64,000 nucleotides of DNA from Aplectana chamaeleonis (taxonomy: Eukaryota > Nematoda > Chromadorea > Rhabditida > Cosmocercidae), in contig JAPDOI010000434.1 of the NCBI GenBank assembly GCA_029168955.1, forward strand, positions 248,001 through 312,000, written 5' to 3'. Both the position numbers and the translations under genes were made by a program. This document shows, in pieces, positions 44,181 through 55,700 of this stretch. How positions within the stretch are numbered: the first letter of the stretch is position 1; each line of letters begins with the position of its first letter. The notes beneath the pieces are model-generated. The model saw only the letters and a program-made list of their open reading frames with translations, was not told the DNA's origin and ran no database searches.

Positions 44181-44675
44181 AGTACCGAGCAAATTTTTTT
44201 GCAAAAAAAGCTTTTTGCGGCGTTTTTTGCGCTCACAAAGCGCCGCATCGCCATAACTCACTTCAAAATCGACCAAATGAGTTTTTCATGTGGTTTTCGT
44301 GTTCCTCACAGTGAGGCGAATGTAACGGTATGTGTGGAAAGCACTTTTTACTTCGGTATTTTGTTGAAAAATGTGTATTTCCTTCTAAAGTTCACATCGA
44401 TCACAGATCAAAACGTGACAGATCTCTGCTATCATGACCGTGTGATCAGTTCATAATGAGGAGTTCAGAAGTGCAAATACGCGATTTTTGATGAAATTCT
44501 AGCGTTGAATCAATCATTTTTTAAAACTATTGTATAGGACTAAATGAAAGCAATCCAGAAATGACTTCAGAATTGAAATCGGACTACTTAGAAGCAAGTT
44601 ATGGTGTTGCGGCGCTTTGTGAGCGCAAAAAACGCCGCAAAACGCTTTATTTGCAAAAAAAATTGCTCTGTACCG
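44181..44675. mobile_element. MITE family C, left-arm copy (495 bp, long TIRs)
   Basis: AGTACCGAGCAAATTTTTTTGC at the left and its complement at 44661-44675 begin inverted repeats of about 95 bp. The repeats include GCGGCGTTTTTTGCGCT and AAAGCGCCGCA. The right-arm copy is 52679-53171 and a third copy is at 57717-58625. No coding potential is present. Confidence 0.7.
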
Positions 44676-44801
44676 AACCTGATGAAAATTTCTTGACTGG
44701 GTTGAAGTCTGGAAAACAAGGGAGCTAATCCGTGATGGGTGTTGAGGCCTATTGCATGCTTGCCGCGACGTGCGACCGCTATAGCGCATATAGTATACTT
44801 G

Positions 44802-44912
44802 TTATCCGAAGATAATTTTTCGGATAATGGATCGATTCGTATGATGCGTTTTTTCGAATTTTCAGATATCGGATTATCCGAATCTCGGATATCCTGTCGG
44901 ATAACTGAAAAG
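44802..44912. repeat. Iterated CGGATA/TATCCG words (left arm)
   Basis: This is a short stretch built of repeated CGGATAAT, GGATATC and complementary words that can fold on itself. Similar sequence is at 51118-51380 and 52358-52560. Confidence 0.6.
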
Positions 44913-45119
44913 GAGTGATTTGGCTACTAACAAGGGAACCACAATTAGCCATAGTAACCATTCGGAGTGAGATGTATACACGATTGTAGGTCCAGGTAAG
45001 GTAGTAAACATATATTAATACTAGCTGCCTAGACCTCCCACAGAGAGCGCTGTGACCCGCCGAAGTTTGCTCCCCGCAGAAGAGGGGACAGGTCTACGCA
45101 CGGTAATCATTTCACGGTG

Positions 45120-45193
45120 TGGCAGCCGTGGTATAGTGGTAGAGCTCTCGCTTCGTGAATGAGCTATGAAGGGTTCGATCCCCGAGCCGTGCG
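45120..45193 (+). tRNA. tRNA-Thr(CGT)-like sequence, degenerate (pseudogene or SINE head)
   Basis: An A box (TGGTATAGTGGTAGAGC), a 17-nt anticodon arm (CTCGC-TTCGTGA-ATGAG, anticodon CGT by position) and a perfect B box (GGGTTCGATCC) occur with tRNA spacing. The acceptor stem does not pair (GCAGCCG against GCCGTGC) and the T stem is poor, so a working tRNA is unlikely. It lies in the block of the left arm that has no partner in the right arm. Confidence 0.45.
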
Positions 45194-46916
45194 AATCTTT
45201 TGCATTTTTAGTTTTCTCCTCGGAATTTAATGATTTTCTTACCTTCGACATTTTTAGCACTTTCGCACATATAATCAGGTTTCGGAAATACAATTTTAGA
45301 CACATTCTCTCGACGCATTCTGTTGCCTTGATGGAAGAATTGCGTTGTTTTCTCTTCGTTTGGCGTTGAAAATGGAGAGAAAAACTTTTTTATCTCTGTT
45401 GGAGCACTTGCACCCACAATAGAATGTTTAAGTGACTCTAGTCAGGTGCAGTCTGAGCGGACTGTTAATCAACGGTGCTTGTGATATATTGATTAGAGAG
45501 ATCATGAGATTTTCCCGTTCACGCGCCGTCTACCGCCTATTGATTATTCGCGATGGTTTTCCGTCCTGAAAAGGTTGTTTCTCTATTAATCGCTGAGTTT
45601 GGACAGCCTTTCGACTGTCAAGATGCTTGTTGTAAGTACGGCATAAAGGCCATAACGATTTTCCGTCGATATCCGTCACAACTACTGCGTCGTCGCCGTA
45701 ATTATGCACTAGGCATAAAGAAAAATAAAGGGAAAATAATGGGGAATAATGGGAAATTACCCCAATTAGTACGCGATTTTACTGAGAAATTCGCAGCGAA
45801 TTAATCGCGATAGTACTGCGATAGCACAGCCATCGTTGCAATGAAAGCGCCGTACTGCTTCAGCGAAGATGATTCAGTCCATAACGCCGTGGACTACAAG
45901 ACGATGGGTTGGTAAGGGTTGATTGTTCGAATCTCGGAACACAATGGCAAAAATCACTGCACATTAGCAACAGAATCCTGACATTGCCGCATTTTCACCT
46001 TGTTGAGGCAGAGGGATCTCAGCAGAATCCGGGTAATGATTTGACTCTACTGCGAGCCTAGCTCCGGTTGGGCTTTGGGGTTTCATGTTTCCGACAGATT
46101 CTCGGGAGAAGCCAGGCGATCCCTCCAAGGGGAAACGACGAACTTCAGAAGAAAGTCACGTAACGCAGGCAGCTGCTGCTTGGACCCTGAATGTCAAGTA
46201 GATATAGTCTACAGTAATGGAAGTAGAACCTGATGAGGTTGTGGACTCGTTCCAACATACGGTAGTTTGTTAGTGGTATCACTCATTTCTCCGAAACAGC
46301 TATGATAGATCGGTGAGTCTCTGTTTTCACTGATACGACTACATCTGTGGAAGCAATGAAAACGGGGAAAATGTGAGAGTGGAAGCAAAAACTCACCGGC
46401 CAATCTCTGTTATTTCGAAAAAAATGAGTGGCAACACAATCAGACTACAGTACGTTAGGAAGAGTCCGCGACCGCACCAGGGCCTTCTTCCATTGCTGTA
46501 GACTATATGATCTTTACTTTATTTAGGGTTAAGTCGAGTAGGGCTACTCAAAAATATCTTGCTTGCAAGGGTCTAGATTCAGACAAATATTGCTGAAAGT
46601 TTAGGTTCCTGGCAGAAGTGAAGATTTGGCATGTCCATATTTTCCAAGAACTAGAAATATACTCAGTTAAAAGGGGAAGGTAAAGAAAAATGAAAAAAAG
46701 TTTTGAAATATTCCAGAGATTGATTTGGCGTAGAGTAATTCGATTTTTGGGAAATGCAGTTAACTAGTTGAGAGTATGATTTGGCAGTCGAGTTTGAACC
46801 AACTATTGTTAAGAGTTGTGCAAAATGAGAGACCGCATTGTAAGAGCTTATCCGTAGAACACATTGAAGCAAAATCACGCGTGATATGGAACGAACAGTT
46901 GATTTTACTTCACTTA

Positions 46917-47405
46917 AAGGCAGTGTTCACGATAAAAATCGTTTCTCTGCTTTTTCGTCTATTTTGCTAACGGTTCCATGCTGATTCCAGTGATGTCTCT
47001 TGAATCGCACAAGACCTTCTGGGAACGGAGGTATGGTATCTCAAGAATTGAGCTAGAAAAGCATGGTGGACGAGTTGTCCGAGGCTTGTAACTCGCGTTT
47101 TTTGCAGTCGATGTATGCGAGCTGACCTGAGTGAAGAGAGAAGTTGAGAATGAAGGGAAGAACGGGGCTATTGCTCGGAAACCATCGCTCATTTCACGAT
47201 CTCGAGTTTTCATTTGTTCACGTCGGAGGGCGGGCATTGCGCTTTTAGGGTTTGCCTTGCGCTCGAAGTTGCAACTTCGCGCTCTATTGGGGCTCTTCCT
47301 GGCTCGTTTTCATGCGTTTTTTCGACGTTAACGTTACAGTGTGCCACTCCACTAGCCATTCATAGTGGAAATTGAAACACATTTTTTTATCGTGAACACT
47401 GCCTT
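46917..47405. mobile_element. TA-flanked MITE, copy M3
   Basis: AAGGCAGTGTTCACGATAAA at the left and TTATCGTGAACACTGCCTT at the right are flanked by TA (46915-46916, 47406-47407); 489 bp. It sits at the centre of an inner palindrome (about 46560-46910 against 47440-47790). Its interior is related to that of M4 in inverted orientation (47050-47230 with 48390-48560). Confidence 0.8.
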
Positions 47406-48203
47406 TAATATGTACGTGAAGACCGCGGCATTCCAGCTCCCGGACGAGCTTTTACTGCTTGCCTTATCACGCGTGATTTTGCTTCGATATGTTCTACGGA
47501 TAAGTTCATACAATGCGATCTCTCGTTTTGCTTAACTCTTATCAATAATTGGTTCAAACTCGACTGCCAAATCATACTTTCAACTATTTAACTACATTTC
47601 CCAAAAATCAAATTATTCTACGCTAAATCGTTCTCAGGAAAATTTCAAAACCTTTTTTCATTTTTCTTTACCTTCCCCTTTCAACTGAGTACATTTCTAA
47701 TTTTTCGAAAATATGGCCATGCCAAATCTTTATTTTTGCCAGGAACCCAAACTTTCAGGAATTACGCATTCGAAATGGTCCAAGTGCCGGATATTCTGAA
47801 ATGTGTAGATCCATCTCTTATAAAATCAACAAAATAAGCTATGCGTGATTGAAACTTGAATACCTACGAGGATTAGACTGTAGCACCAAAACGGTTTTGC
47901 GGAAATTGAGTGAAATTTGCATTTTTGGGGGAATTTCATTATCTACAGTTTCTATTCTACGCAAAACTCCTCGCTGCAGATGTTGAAATTTTTCAAGAAT
48001 GCAAATTTCACCCAATTGGGTGATTTCTGCAAATCCGTTTTGGTGTTATAATCTAGTCCTCGTAGGTATCAAAGGTTCAATCTCGACTACCAAATCATAC
48101 TTCAAATATTTCACTACATTTCCCAAAAATCGACTTATTCTACTCCAAATCAATCTCTAGAATATTTCAAAATTTTTTCATTTTTCTTTACCTTCCCCTT
48201 TTG
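47406..48203. other. Centre of the giant inverted repeat
   Basis: Non-coding sequence consists of inverted and direct copies of 46560-46890 (47440-47790 and 48070-48200) with shared words such as CCCAAAAATC and CTTTACCTTCCCC. I see no gene. Confidence 0.5.
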
Positions 48204-48657
48204 AAGGCAGTGTTCACGATAAAACCATGTCTGATTTTTGGTGGAGATCGGCAGCTGCGGGGCCTAGCGCAACTCTAACGTTCAATAAACTAAGAAAAAT
48301 GAGCTTGGAACGGTCCTCTACGGCCCCAAAGTTGGACACCCGTCAGCTCGTCACACCCCAGATGCACTTTCCACGCCCACCGACGTGAGCAAATGAATGC
48401 TCGAGATTGTGAGGTGAGCGATAGTTTCCGATCAATAGCCCCGTTCTTCCCTTCATTCTGAACTTCTCTCTTTACTCAGGTCAGCTCGCATGCATCGGCT
48501 GCAAAAGACGGAAGTTACAAGCCTCGGACAACTCGTCCACTATTCTTCCCTAGCTCAATTTTTGAGGGATCATAACTCCGTTCCTAGAAGGAGGATGGGA
48601 CCCTCTTCAAGATAGGCGGAAAAACAGAAAAACGATTTTTATCGTGAACACTGCCTT
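48204..48657. mobile_element. TA-family MITE, copy M4, with empty site in the other arm
   Basis: The ends are AAGGCAGTGTTCACGATAAA and TCGTGAACACTGCCTT; 454 bp. The flanks are TG and CA rather than TA. The uninterrupted site exists in the left arm (near 46665, reads TTTTAACTGAG on the complement) and contains the TA, so the insertion happened in the right arm after duplication and the flanks then mutated. Confidence 0.8.
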
Positions 48658-49930
48658 CAACTGAGTGTATTTCTAGTTCTTCGAAAAAATGTCCATGCCA
48701 AATCTTCACTTCTGCCAGGAACCTAAACTTTCAGGAATATCTGTTTGAATCTAGACCATTGCAAGCAATATATTTTTGAGTAGCCCTACTCGACTTAACC
48801 CTAAATAAAGTAAAGATCATATAGTCTACAGCAATGGAAGAAGGCCCTGGTGCGGTCGCGGACTCTTCCTAACATACTGTAGTCTGATTGTGTTGCCACT
48901 CATTTTTTTCGAAATAACAGAGATTGGCCGGTGAGTTTTTGATTCCACTCTCACATTTTCACCGTTTTCATTGCTTCCACAGATGTAGTCGTATCAGTGA
49001 AAACAGAGACTCACCGATCAATCATAGCTGTTTCGGAGAAATGAGTGATACCACTAGCAAACTACCGTATGTTGGAACGAGTCCACAACCTCACCAAGTC
49101 CTACTTCCATTACTGTAGACTATATCTACTTGACATTCAGGGTCCAAGCAGCAGCTGCCTGCGTTACGTGACTTTCTTCTGAAGTTCGTCGTTTCCCCTT
49201 GGAGGGATCGCCTGGCTTCTCCCGAGAATCTGTCGGAAACATGCCACCCCAAGCCCAACCGGAGCTAGGCTCGCAGTAGAGTCAAATCATTACCCGGATT
49301 CTGCTGAGATCCCTCTGCCTCAACAAGGTGAAAATGCGGCAATGTCAGGATTCTGTTGCTAATGTGCAGTGATTTTTGCCATTGTGTTCCGAGATTCGAA
49401 CAATCAACCCTTACCAACCCATCGTCTTCTAGTCCACGGCGTTATGGACTGAATCATCTTCGCTGAAGCAGTACGGCGCTTTCATTGCAACGATGGCTGT
49501 GCTATCGCAGTACTATCGCGATTAATTCGCTGCGAATTTCTCAGTAAAATCGCGTACTAATTGGGGTAATTTCCCATTATTTCGCGGTAAATACGCGGCA
49601 GGCGTTTGTCGGTAATTTATATTCATTTTCGCAGAGCTCACTCACCCAATGCCATCTCTGAATGAGGCAACATTTCAGTTTTGAGCTAAACCCGGAAACG
49701 TTTTTTGAACACGTCAGAAACTGTATTCTTACCTTTTCGCCCAACTTTTGAAACCTCCATAACTTGGTTCAGAGATTTCTACTGCAGCTACAGGCACAGG
49801 AGCACATTAACTGGTACGTTTTTCGTTGGAAACCGTGTTTTCGACGAAAATCCCTCACTGGCCAGTATGGCTCAACTACTGTATTTTCTACTAGTTTCTT
49901 GCGCTTGCAACGGCGTAAACGCTGTAGTAA

Positions 49931-50984
49931 GGCCTCTTTCAGAGTTCGATCGCTCTGCGACGCGACCAAATGAAAATACTGTGTATCGATCTGGTCGCGT
50001 CGCGCGATCAGGTCGCCGGCCTTTCAGACAAGATCGCGGGGAAAGTCGCCCAATCGTGCGATTGGGCGACTGAGATGGCCAGATCGCGTCGCCGTGCAAT
50101 GCACGGCGACGCGACCGATCGCGGCGACCGCTTCATATGTCCTCCTTCAAATTCCTGTTTTTTCACGTTGATTCTTCTATTTTTATTAGTTCTGCGATAG
50201 CACCAAGAAAATTTTGAAGAGTCGCAGATTTTCCAAGTTCCCTTTTGATGTAGAGTCTTTCAATCTAACGAAAAGTTTTCGAAAGAAGGCGCCTCCCACA
50301 ATGTGTATTGGATCAACACGCACAAAAACAGGATTTATTAAGGACTATAGTAAAGACCAAACAAAATCGAATAATCCTATAAACCATTTATTTTTCAATT
50401 CATTGCCCCAACCTTGGTTTCCAACAACCAGATAAGGGGAAGTTCAAGTGAAGTCAGAGCAGAATTCGTCACATCCACAGAAATACGAATCGAAGTCAAG
50501 TTTATGATGATGATGACATTCGCTGGTTGATGAGTTGAAAAAATTCCGGCAGATAAGTAGGCAAAACAATCATAATACAAAACAATTATTATCATAAAAT
50601 GACAAACCACAATTCACCACTTCATCATAAATGGCTCACCAATAGAGTATGTCAACGAATATTCGGGCGAATAAACGAATAATCGAATATTCGAATAATT
50701 CGTTTATTCGAATATCCGGAGAAGTTGATTTTTAGAATAATTCGTTTATTCGAATATTCAAAAGAGTCAATTTTTCGAATTATTCGTTCATTCGAATATT
50801 CGGAGGCGTGACACCGCGAACATCAAATAGGCGTCGATTAGAATGTGTACGTGAAAGTGCGTTGTCGCCAACTTCCGCGATTGGGCATTCACACTTCCAA
50901 AATCTGCGATTGCCACGGCGACGCGACGGTCGCGTCGCCGTGCCCACGATCGCGTCGCAGAGCGATCGAGCTCTGAAAGAGGCC
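49931..50984. mobile_element. PIF/Harbinger-like nonautonomous element, 1,054 bp, TAA duplication
   Basis: GGCCTCTTTCAGAGTTCGATC at 49931 mirrors GATCGAGCTCTGAAAGAGGCC ending at 50984, TIR about 40 bp. Both ends are flanked by TAA (49928-49930, 50985-50987). Three-base TAA/TTA duplications and GGCC ends fit PIF/Harbinger. Inside there are GCGACGCGAC-rich palindromes (for example 50046-50071, 50090-50120). No transposase is seen. A shorter relative is at 61295-61430. Confidence 0.75.
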
Positions 50985-51117
50985 TAAGAGTCTTAATGTC
51001 GCTATCAATTTTGCTACCATTCTGCTTTCTTTATGCCTAGTGCATAATTCCGGCGACGACATAGTAGTTCTGATGGATATCGACGGAAAATCGTAATGGC
51101 CTATATGCTATACTTGG

Positions 51118-51380
51118 TATCCAACTCACTCCTTTTCGGATATCCGACAGGATATCCGAGATTCGGATAATCCGATATCCGAAAATTCGAAAAAACGTAT
51201 TATCTGAATCGAACCAAAATCCGTTAAATTTAAAATAAGCATTATCTGAATCGAACCATTATCCGAAGGGTCAAGAATTCGGATAAATTTCGCATAACGT
51301 CGGATAAAATTCGTGTAAAATTTCGAATAAAATCGTATAATTTTCGGATAAAATCGGATAATTTTTGAATAAAATTGGAT
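51118..51380. repeat. Iterated CGGATA/TATCCG words (right arm, first block)
   Basis: There are many copies of TCGGATAAAAT, GATATCCGA and related words over 260 bp. The first 80 bp mirror 44840-44920; the rest looks like local expansion. Confidence 0.6.
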
Positions 51381-51499
51381 GAAATTGCACTAGGCCACGA
51401 CCATTTTCCGTACCGCCTTCTATTTAGTACATCAACCCAAGATTTAACTCTTTCCGAAATTGGAAGAGTCGTCGCGGCGCCGAAAAATGGACGTGGTTA

Positions 51500-52051
51500 A
51501 AGGCATAGTACGCGATGAAAACCACTCACCGTTTTTTCGGTTCGAATTATTCCTCAGGACCCACCTAAGAACGTAGGGAGAGTTTGTTCGATTGAAAACG
51601 CTTTATTGTGAACATATAATAAATCAGGTAGAATGTCTAACATTCCGTCAAAAGAGGCCGGCCCTCCGTCAGTCATCTGGCACAATTTTCTGCCAGCCAT
51701 CATATAAGTAAATGATCAATAATTGATCTAGTACAACTGAGGGGAAGTTGAAGGAATATACTATACAATTACGTGAAGAATGACTTTTCTACACACATCG
51801 GTTAACCTTTCCTTCTCCACAAGCCACTTGAAAGAATGATAAACTTCATTTGATCGTGAGATCATTGGTCAAAACAGCGATCTCTAGCGACTCTTCCTTT
51901 CTCAAAAGTCGATTGAGATATTTTCGGTCTGAAAAAAGGGGTTTTCAGCGACTTTTTCGCGCTTTTTTCAACGTAGCTTTTATAAACGATACTGAAGCTC
52001 TCATTATATATGGGGAAACTCGAAAACGAAATCCATTGTGAACGATGCCTT
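51500..52051. mobile_element. TA-flanked MITE, copy M5 (GCATCG variant)
   Basis: The left end is AAGGCATAGTACGCGATGAAAA and the right end ATTGTGAACGATGCCTT, flanked by TA (51498-51499, 52052-52053). The 552-bp copy has no partner in the left arm. Confidence 0.7.
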
Positions 52052-52357
52052 TAAGTGAGATGACCAAGTGGCTAGTTATTCAATGTAGAAGTTTTTTTTG
52101 TATAGTCGCTTTGCATACTTTTTCTTTTCTTGCTAGTTGTCCTGAAAAAACCAGTTTATAGATAATACTGTGCCTCCCAGCGACGATAGAGTAACTGAAG
52201 ATTTGTTTTCATATTTTATAAATATGCATATGTCAAGATTGAAGTTTGTATGTGAACATACTGCAAATGCAAGGAAGTACCTACTGTTTGCTAAAATGTG
52301 GATGTTTTCAAAGGCTTGCTCAGAGTACCTGGTTTATTTTTCATCGTTTTGCCTGAA

Positions 52358-52560
52358 CTTTGTTCCGAAAATATCCGAAGTTATCCGAAATTATCCGTGT
52401 CCAAATCATTGGAAAAATGGTATTATGTGAATCGATCCATTATCCGCAATTTTGAAAAAAGCGTATTACCTGAGTCGAACCAATATCCTAAAATTTCAAA
52501 ATCGGCATTATCCGAATCGATCCATTATCCAAAAAATTACCTTCGGATAACAGGTATACT
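52358..52560. repeat. Iterated CGGATA/TATCCG words (right arm, second block)
   Basis: Repeated ATTATCCGAA and GAATCGATCCATTATCC words are followed by ATACTATATGCGCTATAGCGG, which mirrors 44780-44800. Confidence 0.6.
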
Positions 52561-52678
52561 ATATGCGCTATAGCGGTCGCGCGTCGCGGCAAGCATGCAA
52601 TAGGCCTCAACACCCATCACGGATTAGCTCCCTTGTTTTCCAGACTTCAACCCAGTCAAGAAATTTTCATCAGGTTCA

Positions 52679-53171
52679 GTACCGAGCAATTTTTTTTTGC
52701 AAATAAAGCGTTTTGCGGCGTTTTTTGCGCTTTTAAAGCGCCGCAACACCATAACTTGCTTCTAAGTAGTCCGATTTCAATTCTGAAGTCATTTCTGGAT
52801 TGCTTCATTTAGTCCTATACGATAGTTTTGAAAAATGATAGATTCGACGCTAGAATTTCATCGAAGATCACGTATTTGCACTTCTGAACTCCTCATTATG
52901 AACTGATCAAACGGTCATGATAGCAGAAATCTGTCACGTTTTGATCTGTGGTCGATGTGAAGTTTAGAAGGAAATACACATTTTTCAACAAAATACCGAA
53001 GTAAAAAGTGCTTTCCACACATACCGTTACATTCGCCTTACTGTGAGGAACACGAAAACCACATGAAAAACTCATTTCGTCGATTTTGAAGTTAGTTATG
53101 GCGATGCGGCGCTTTGTTAGCCCAAAAAACGCCGCAAAAAGCTTTTTTTGCAAAAAAATTTGCTCGGTACT
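52679..53171. mobile_element. MITE family C, right-arm copy (493 bp)
   Basis: This is the mirror of 44181-44675 with the same long TIRs (AGTACCGAGCAA at both ends). Confidence 0.7.
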
Positions 53172-53256
53172 GTACACGCCAGGGCTGTGCGTTATAACGT
53201 TATTGTGTTAACGCATTAATGGCCTAATGCGGTTTTTTTCCGAAAGTTAACGATTA

Positions 53257-53835
53257 AAGGCAGTGTTCACAATTGCACTGCCGATATCTCCATGGTTTAC
53301 CAAAGGTCTGGTTCCTTAAATCCTGGTGGTGGCATGCTTAAAAAGGACACGAAAGACGCGTTTTTGAGCAAAAATAGGCCCTCTCTTGTTTACGTTGATT
53401 TTTGGGCTTGGAGGAATTGACCGCTAGAAGGATGATACAGGCTATAAAACGGCGAAATTCCTTTGGTTCCTACGCAGAGCGGAAGTTAGAGACAGAGAGA
53501 GAGCGTAGAGCAGACGGAGGCCGAGGCGTGGCGCGCGCCGCTCAAGCCTCGGATGATATGAATTACGACGTTTTATAGAAGGTACTACCTATCAGTGCAA
53601 TGAAGCTATCAGCTCACTTATCAGCACTTCCTTCACTCGATCATTCCTGTAATCTAAGTCCTCATTTGTTCATTTCGGCGGGTGTCTGGGACATCAAAAC
53701 GCTTGTTTGCAGCCGTTATTTTGCCGCTCCTGGCTCGTTTTCTACCGTTATTTCGACACTGGGAGCCCAGGATCCTTCTCGCCTATCATTTCACTGTGGA
53801 AAATCAACGAGGATGATCATCGTGAACACTGCCTT
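53257..53835. mobile_element. TA-flanked MITE, copy M2, with a nested 137-bp TIR insert
   Basis: AAGGCAGTGTTCACAATTG and ATCGTGAACACTGCCTT are flanked by TA (53255-53256, 53836-53837); 579 bp. A small element at 53442-53578 is nested in it and absent from the truncated mirror copy at 43897-44095. Confidence 0.75.
53442..53578. mobile_element. 137-bp TIR insert with CTATAAAACG ends
   Basis: CTATAAAACGGCGAAATTC at the left and ACGACGTTTTATAG at the right form a short TIR. The mirror copy reads straight through this site (near 43910-43930), which shows the insertion. Confidence 0.6.
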
Positions 53836-53837
53836 TA

Positions 53838-55076
53838 ACGCTTGACGAAATTTTTTCTGTTACGCACACCCTGTTATACGTTAACGGGAGGCAGTTCAAT
53901 AACCTTGAGGATATCACAATTGCTATTGGGGTAGCATCAATCTTCGTTTATCGGAAATTCAAACAAAACAGAATAACAAATCGAATTTCGGCGCTCGCTC
54001 TTTCAACAGGAGGACACGCAACTCGGAAATTTGGGCTTTCGTTGCGTTTATTTCGATGAATATAGAAGTTTCCAAAGGTGGCTCTTTAATAAGGAAGCAT
54101 TGGAAAATCGAAGATTTCCAGAAATCGCCTCATAAAAACATTTCTGAATATAAACGCTACCCAGAAAAATGTGAAGCATGATTTCCGGTGATGGTGGATC
54201 CATCAAAACATATCCCATGCCATGAAACCTGGACCTGACGCGGAATCTTCAATTTCGAGGGTAGCTCTTCAATTATGAAACGCCAAATGGACGCAGTAGA
54301 GAGGCTTTGTTCTCTAGCTGGCTTATCAGGAGGAATCGGAGTCTCACACTATGCAGGTGACTTACGGGAGGGGCCGTATTCACAATTAGATAAAAATCCT
54401 AAAACTCGTATCCGAGGACCTACACACTGCTCCTTTAATTCGCGGCTTATCTTTTCTCACTACTATTCCCATCTCTTTCTTTTCCTCCCAACATAGACGG
54501 GACACTGGAGGCAGCGCTCTTGTTTGTTTCGGAGCGACATCAGACTCGTTAGAGAAAGTTAAGAAGACTGGAAGTGTATTTCTCCAGAGACCCCCCCCTT
54601 ATCTTCATTTTCATCTATCTTGACACTTACACAATAGTTCGGATGCAATGTCGGAGCCCTAGGTTCTTTTTTTTCAAATGCCCTTGAAGATGGTGGATTT
54701 TTGTTGGAGAGTAGAAACAACAAGCTGAATCCCGACTACGAAAGCCGCCTTCCCTGACGGCAGTGGCTCAGTCTTTTGACTACGGTGTAATGCGGCAGCG
54801 CGGTGCACTTGCGCGCCAGGCTGCTATCGTCCATGTCAGATTGAAATCCACATCCACAGACAACCACTGTTGCGACCAGGGGTGTGTTTCAAATTTCGTA
54901 AATCGCAAAACGTAATTACGACAAAACCACCGTAAATCGTAAACAGCAAATATTAACATTGACCACTACAAATATTGTTACTGCAATGAAACAAGAGAAA
55001 CTACCTATGTACTATCCATCATTTCACGTAGTAATTACATATTAGGTTGCTTCCAGTATTTGACAGCTAACCATGT
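53838..55076. other. Unassigned region
   Basis: No gene is recognised. A single GGGGCCGTATTCACAA (near 54371) resembles an end of the 42275-42391 MITE. Short open frames lack motifs. Confidence 0.35.
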
Positions 55077-55700
55077 TTAAGGTGTATGATATACTTTGCC
55101 GCTATCATGAGCGACAGGCATGAAATCTAGCACAAATCGCGCGGGACCCGCGTCGGAGCAGCGGCATCGGTTGGTGTATGAACAGCTATGACGCGTGAGC
55201 CGCACCGACGTGTCGCGGAGGGCTGGCCCACTGCAAAGAAATCGAAGCGTCGTTGAAGCCTGTGAACGCGACAGGTTTAAGGGAGTGGTATACTTTTGCG
55301 ACGCACGGTCGCGTCGCTTTGCACAGTGACGGCGACCGCCTGTCGCGGAGCTCCCGCCCTTCAAAGGCTTATGCATAGTCTGGCAACAAAAGTCGCGTCG
55401 CAATGATGGGAAATAGAGGGCAGATATGAAGCTGCGTAGCCGCCCTCTATCCTCCAACGTGGCGGCGTGACTTCTGCCGCTCGACTATGCCGAGGCCTTA
55501 AATCTGTCGCTGCCGCAGTACGCTGGCAGCGTAAGGCGTAGCGGTGTGATCGGCCCGTGAGAGGTGCGGCCCCGCTCCCACCGAGGTTGAGACTTTAACC
55601 GTTTGTGCAAAACAATTTGATAGTTCTCTTCCAAACAACGCTTCCAAACGATTTTCAGCAAACATCTACACATCTACAACCGAAAACTGGTCTAGAGGCC
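55077..55700. other. GC-rich region with GCGACGCGAC words
   Basis: Iterated CGCGTCGC/GCGACGCG words (55290-55410) resemble the interior of the PIF/Harbinger-like element at 49931-50984, but no paired ends are found. Overlapping minus-strand open frames (55077-55457, 55485-55673) show no domain. Confidence 0.35.

Larger units (their letters stand above)
43897..46916. repeat. Giant inverted repeat, left arm
   Basis: Matched blocks in reverse order are 43897-44095 with 53257-53605; 44096-44800 with 52550-53256; 44840-44920 with 51123-51200; 45650-45725 with 51036-51100; and 45745-46670 with 48660-49583. The arms differ by substitutions and by several element insertions. The block 44921-45649, with a tRNA-like sequence, has no partner in the right arm. 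Confidence 0.75.
48658..53605. repeat. Giant inverted repeat, right arm
   Basis: This is the mirror of 43897-46670. It is longer because of insertions: 49584-51035 (with the PIF/Harbinger-like element), about 51200-52430 (with M5) and 53442-53578. Confidence 0.75.

Noticed and set aside
45880..45960. Second tRNA-like sequence with a B-box-like GTTCGAATC
   Set aside because: No A box or anticodon arm at the right distance; it also occurs in the mirror arm as plain repeat sequence.
54281..54870. Possible tRNA or small gene around GTGGCTCAGTC (54760-54800)
   Set aside because: No B box or cloverleaf pairing could be found.
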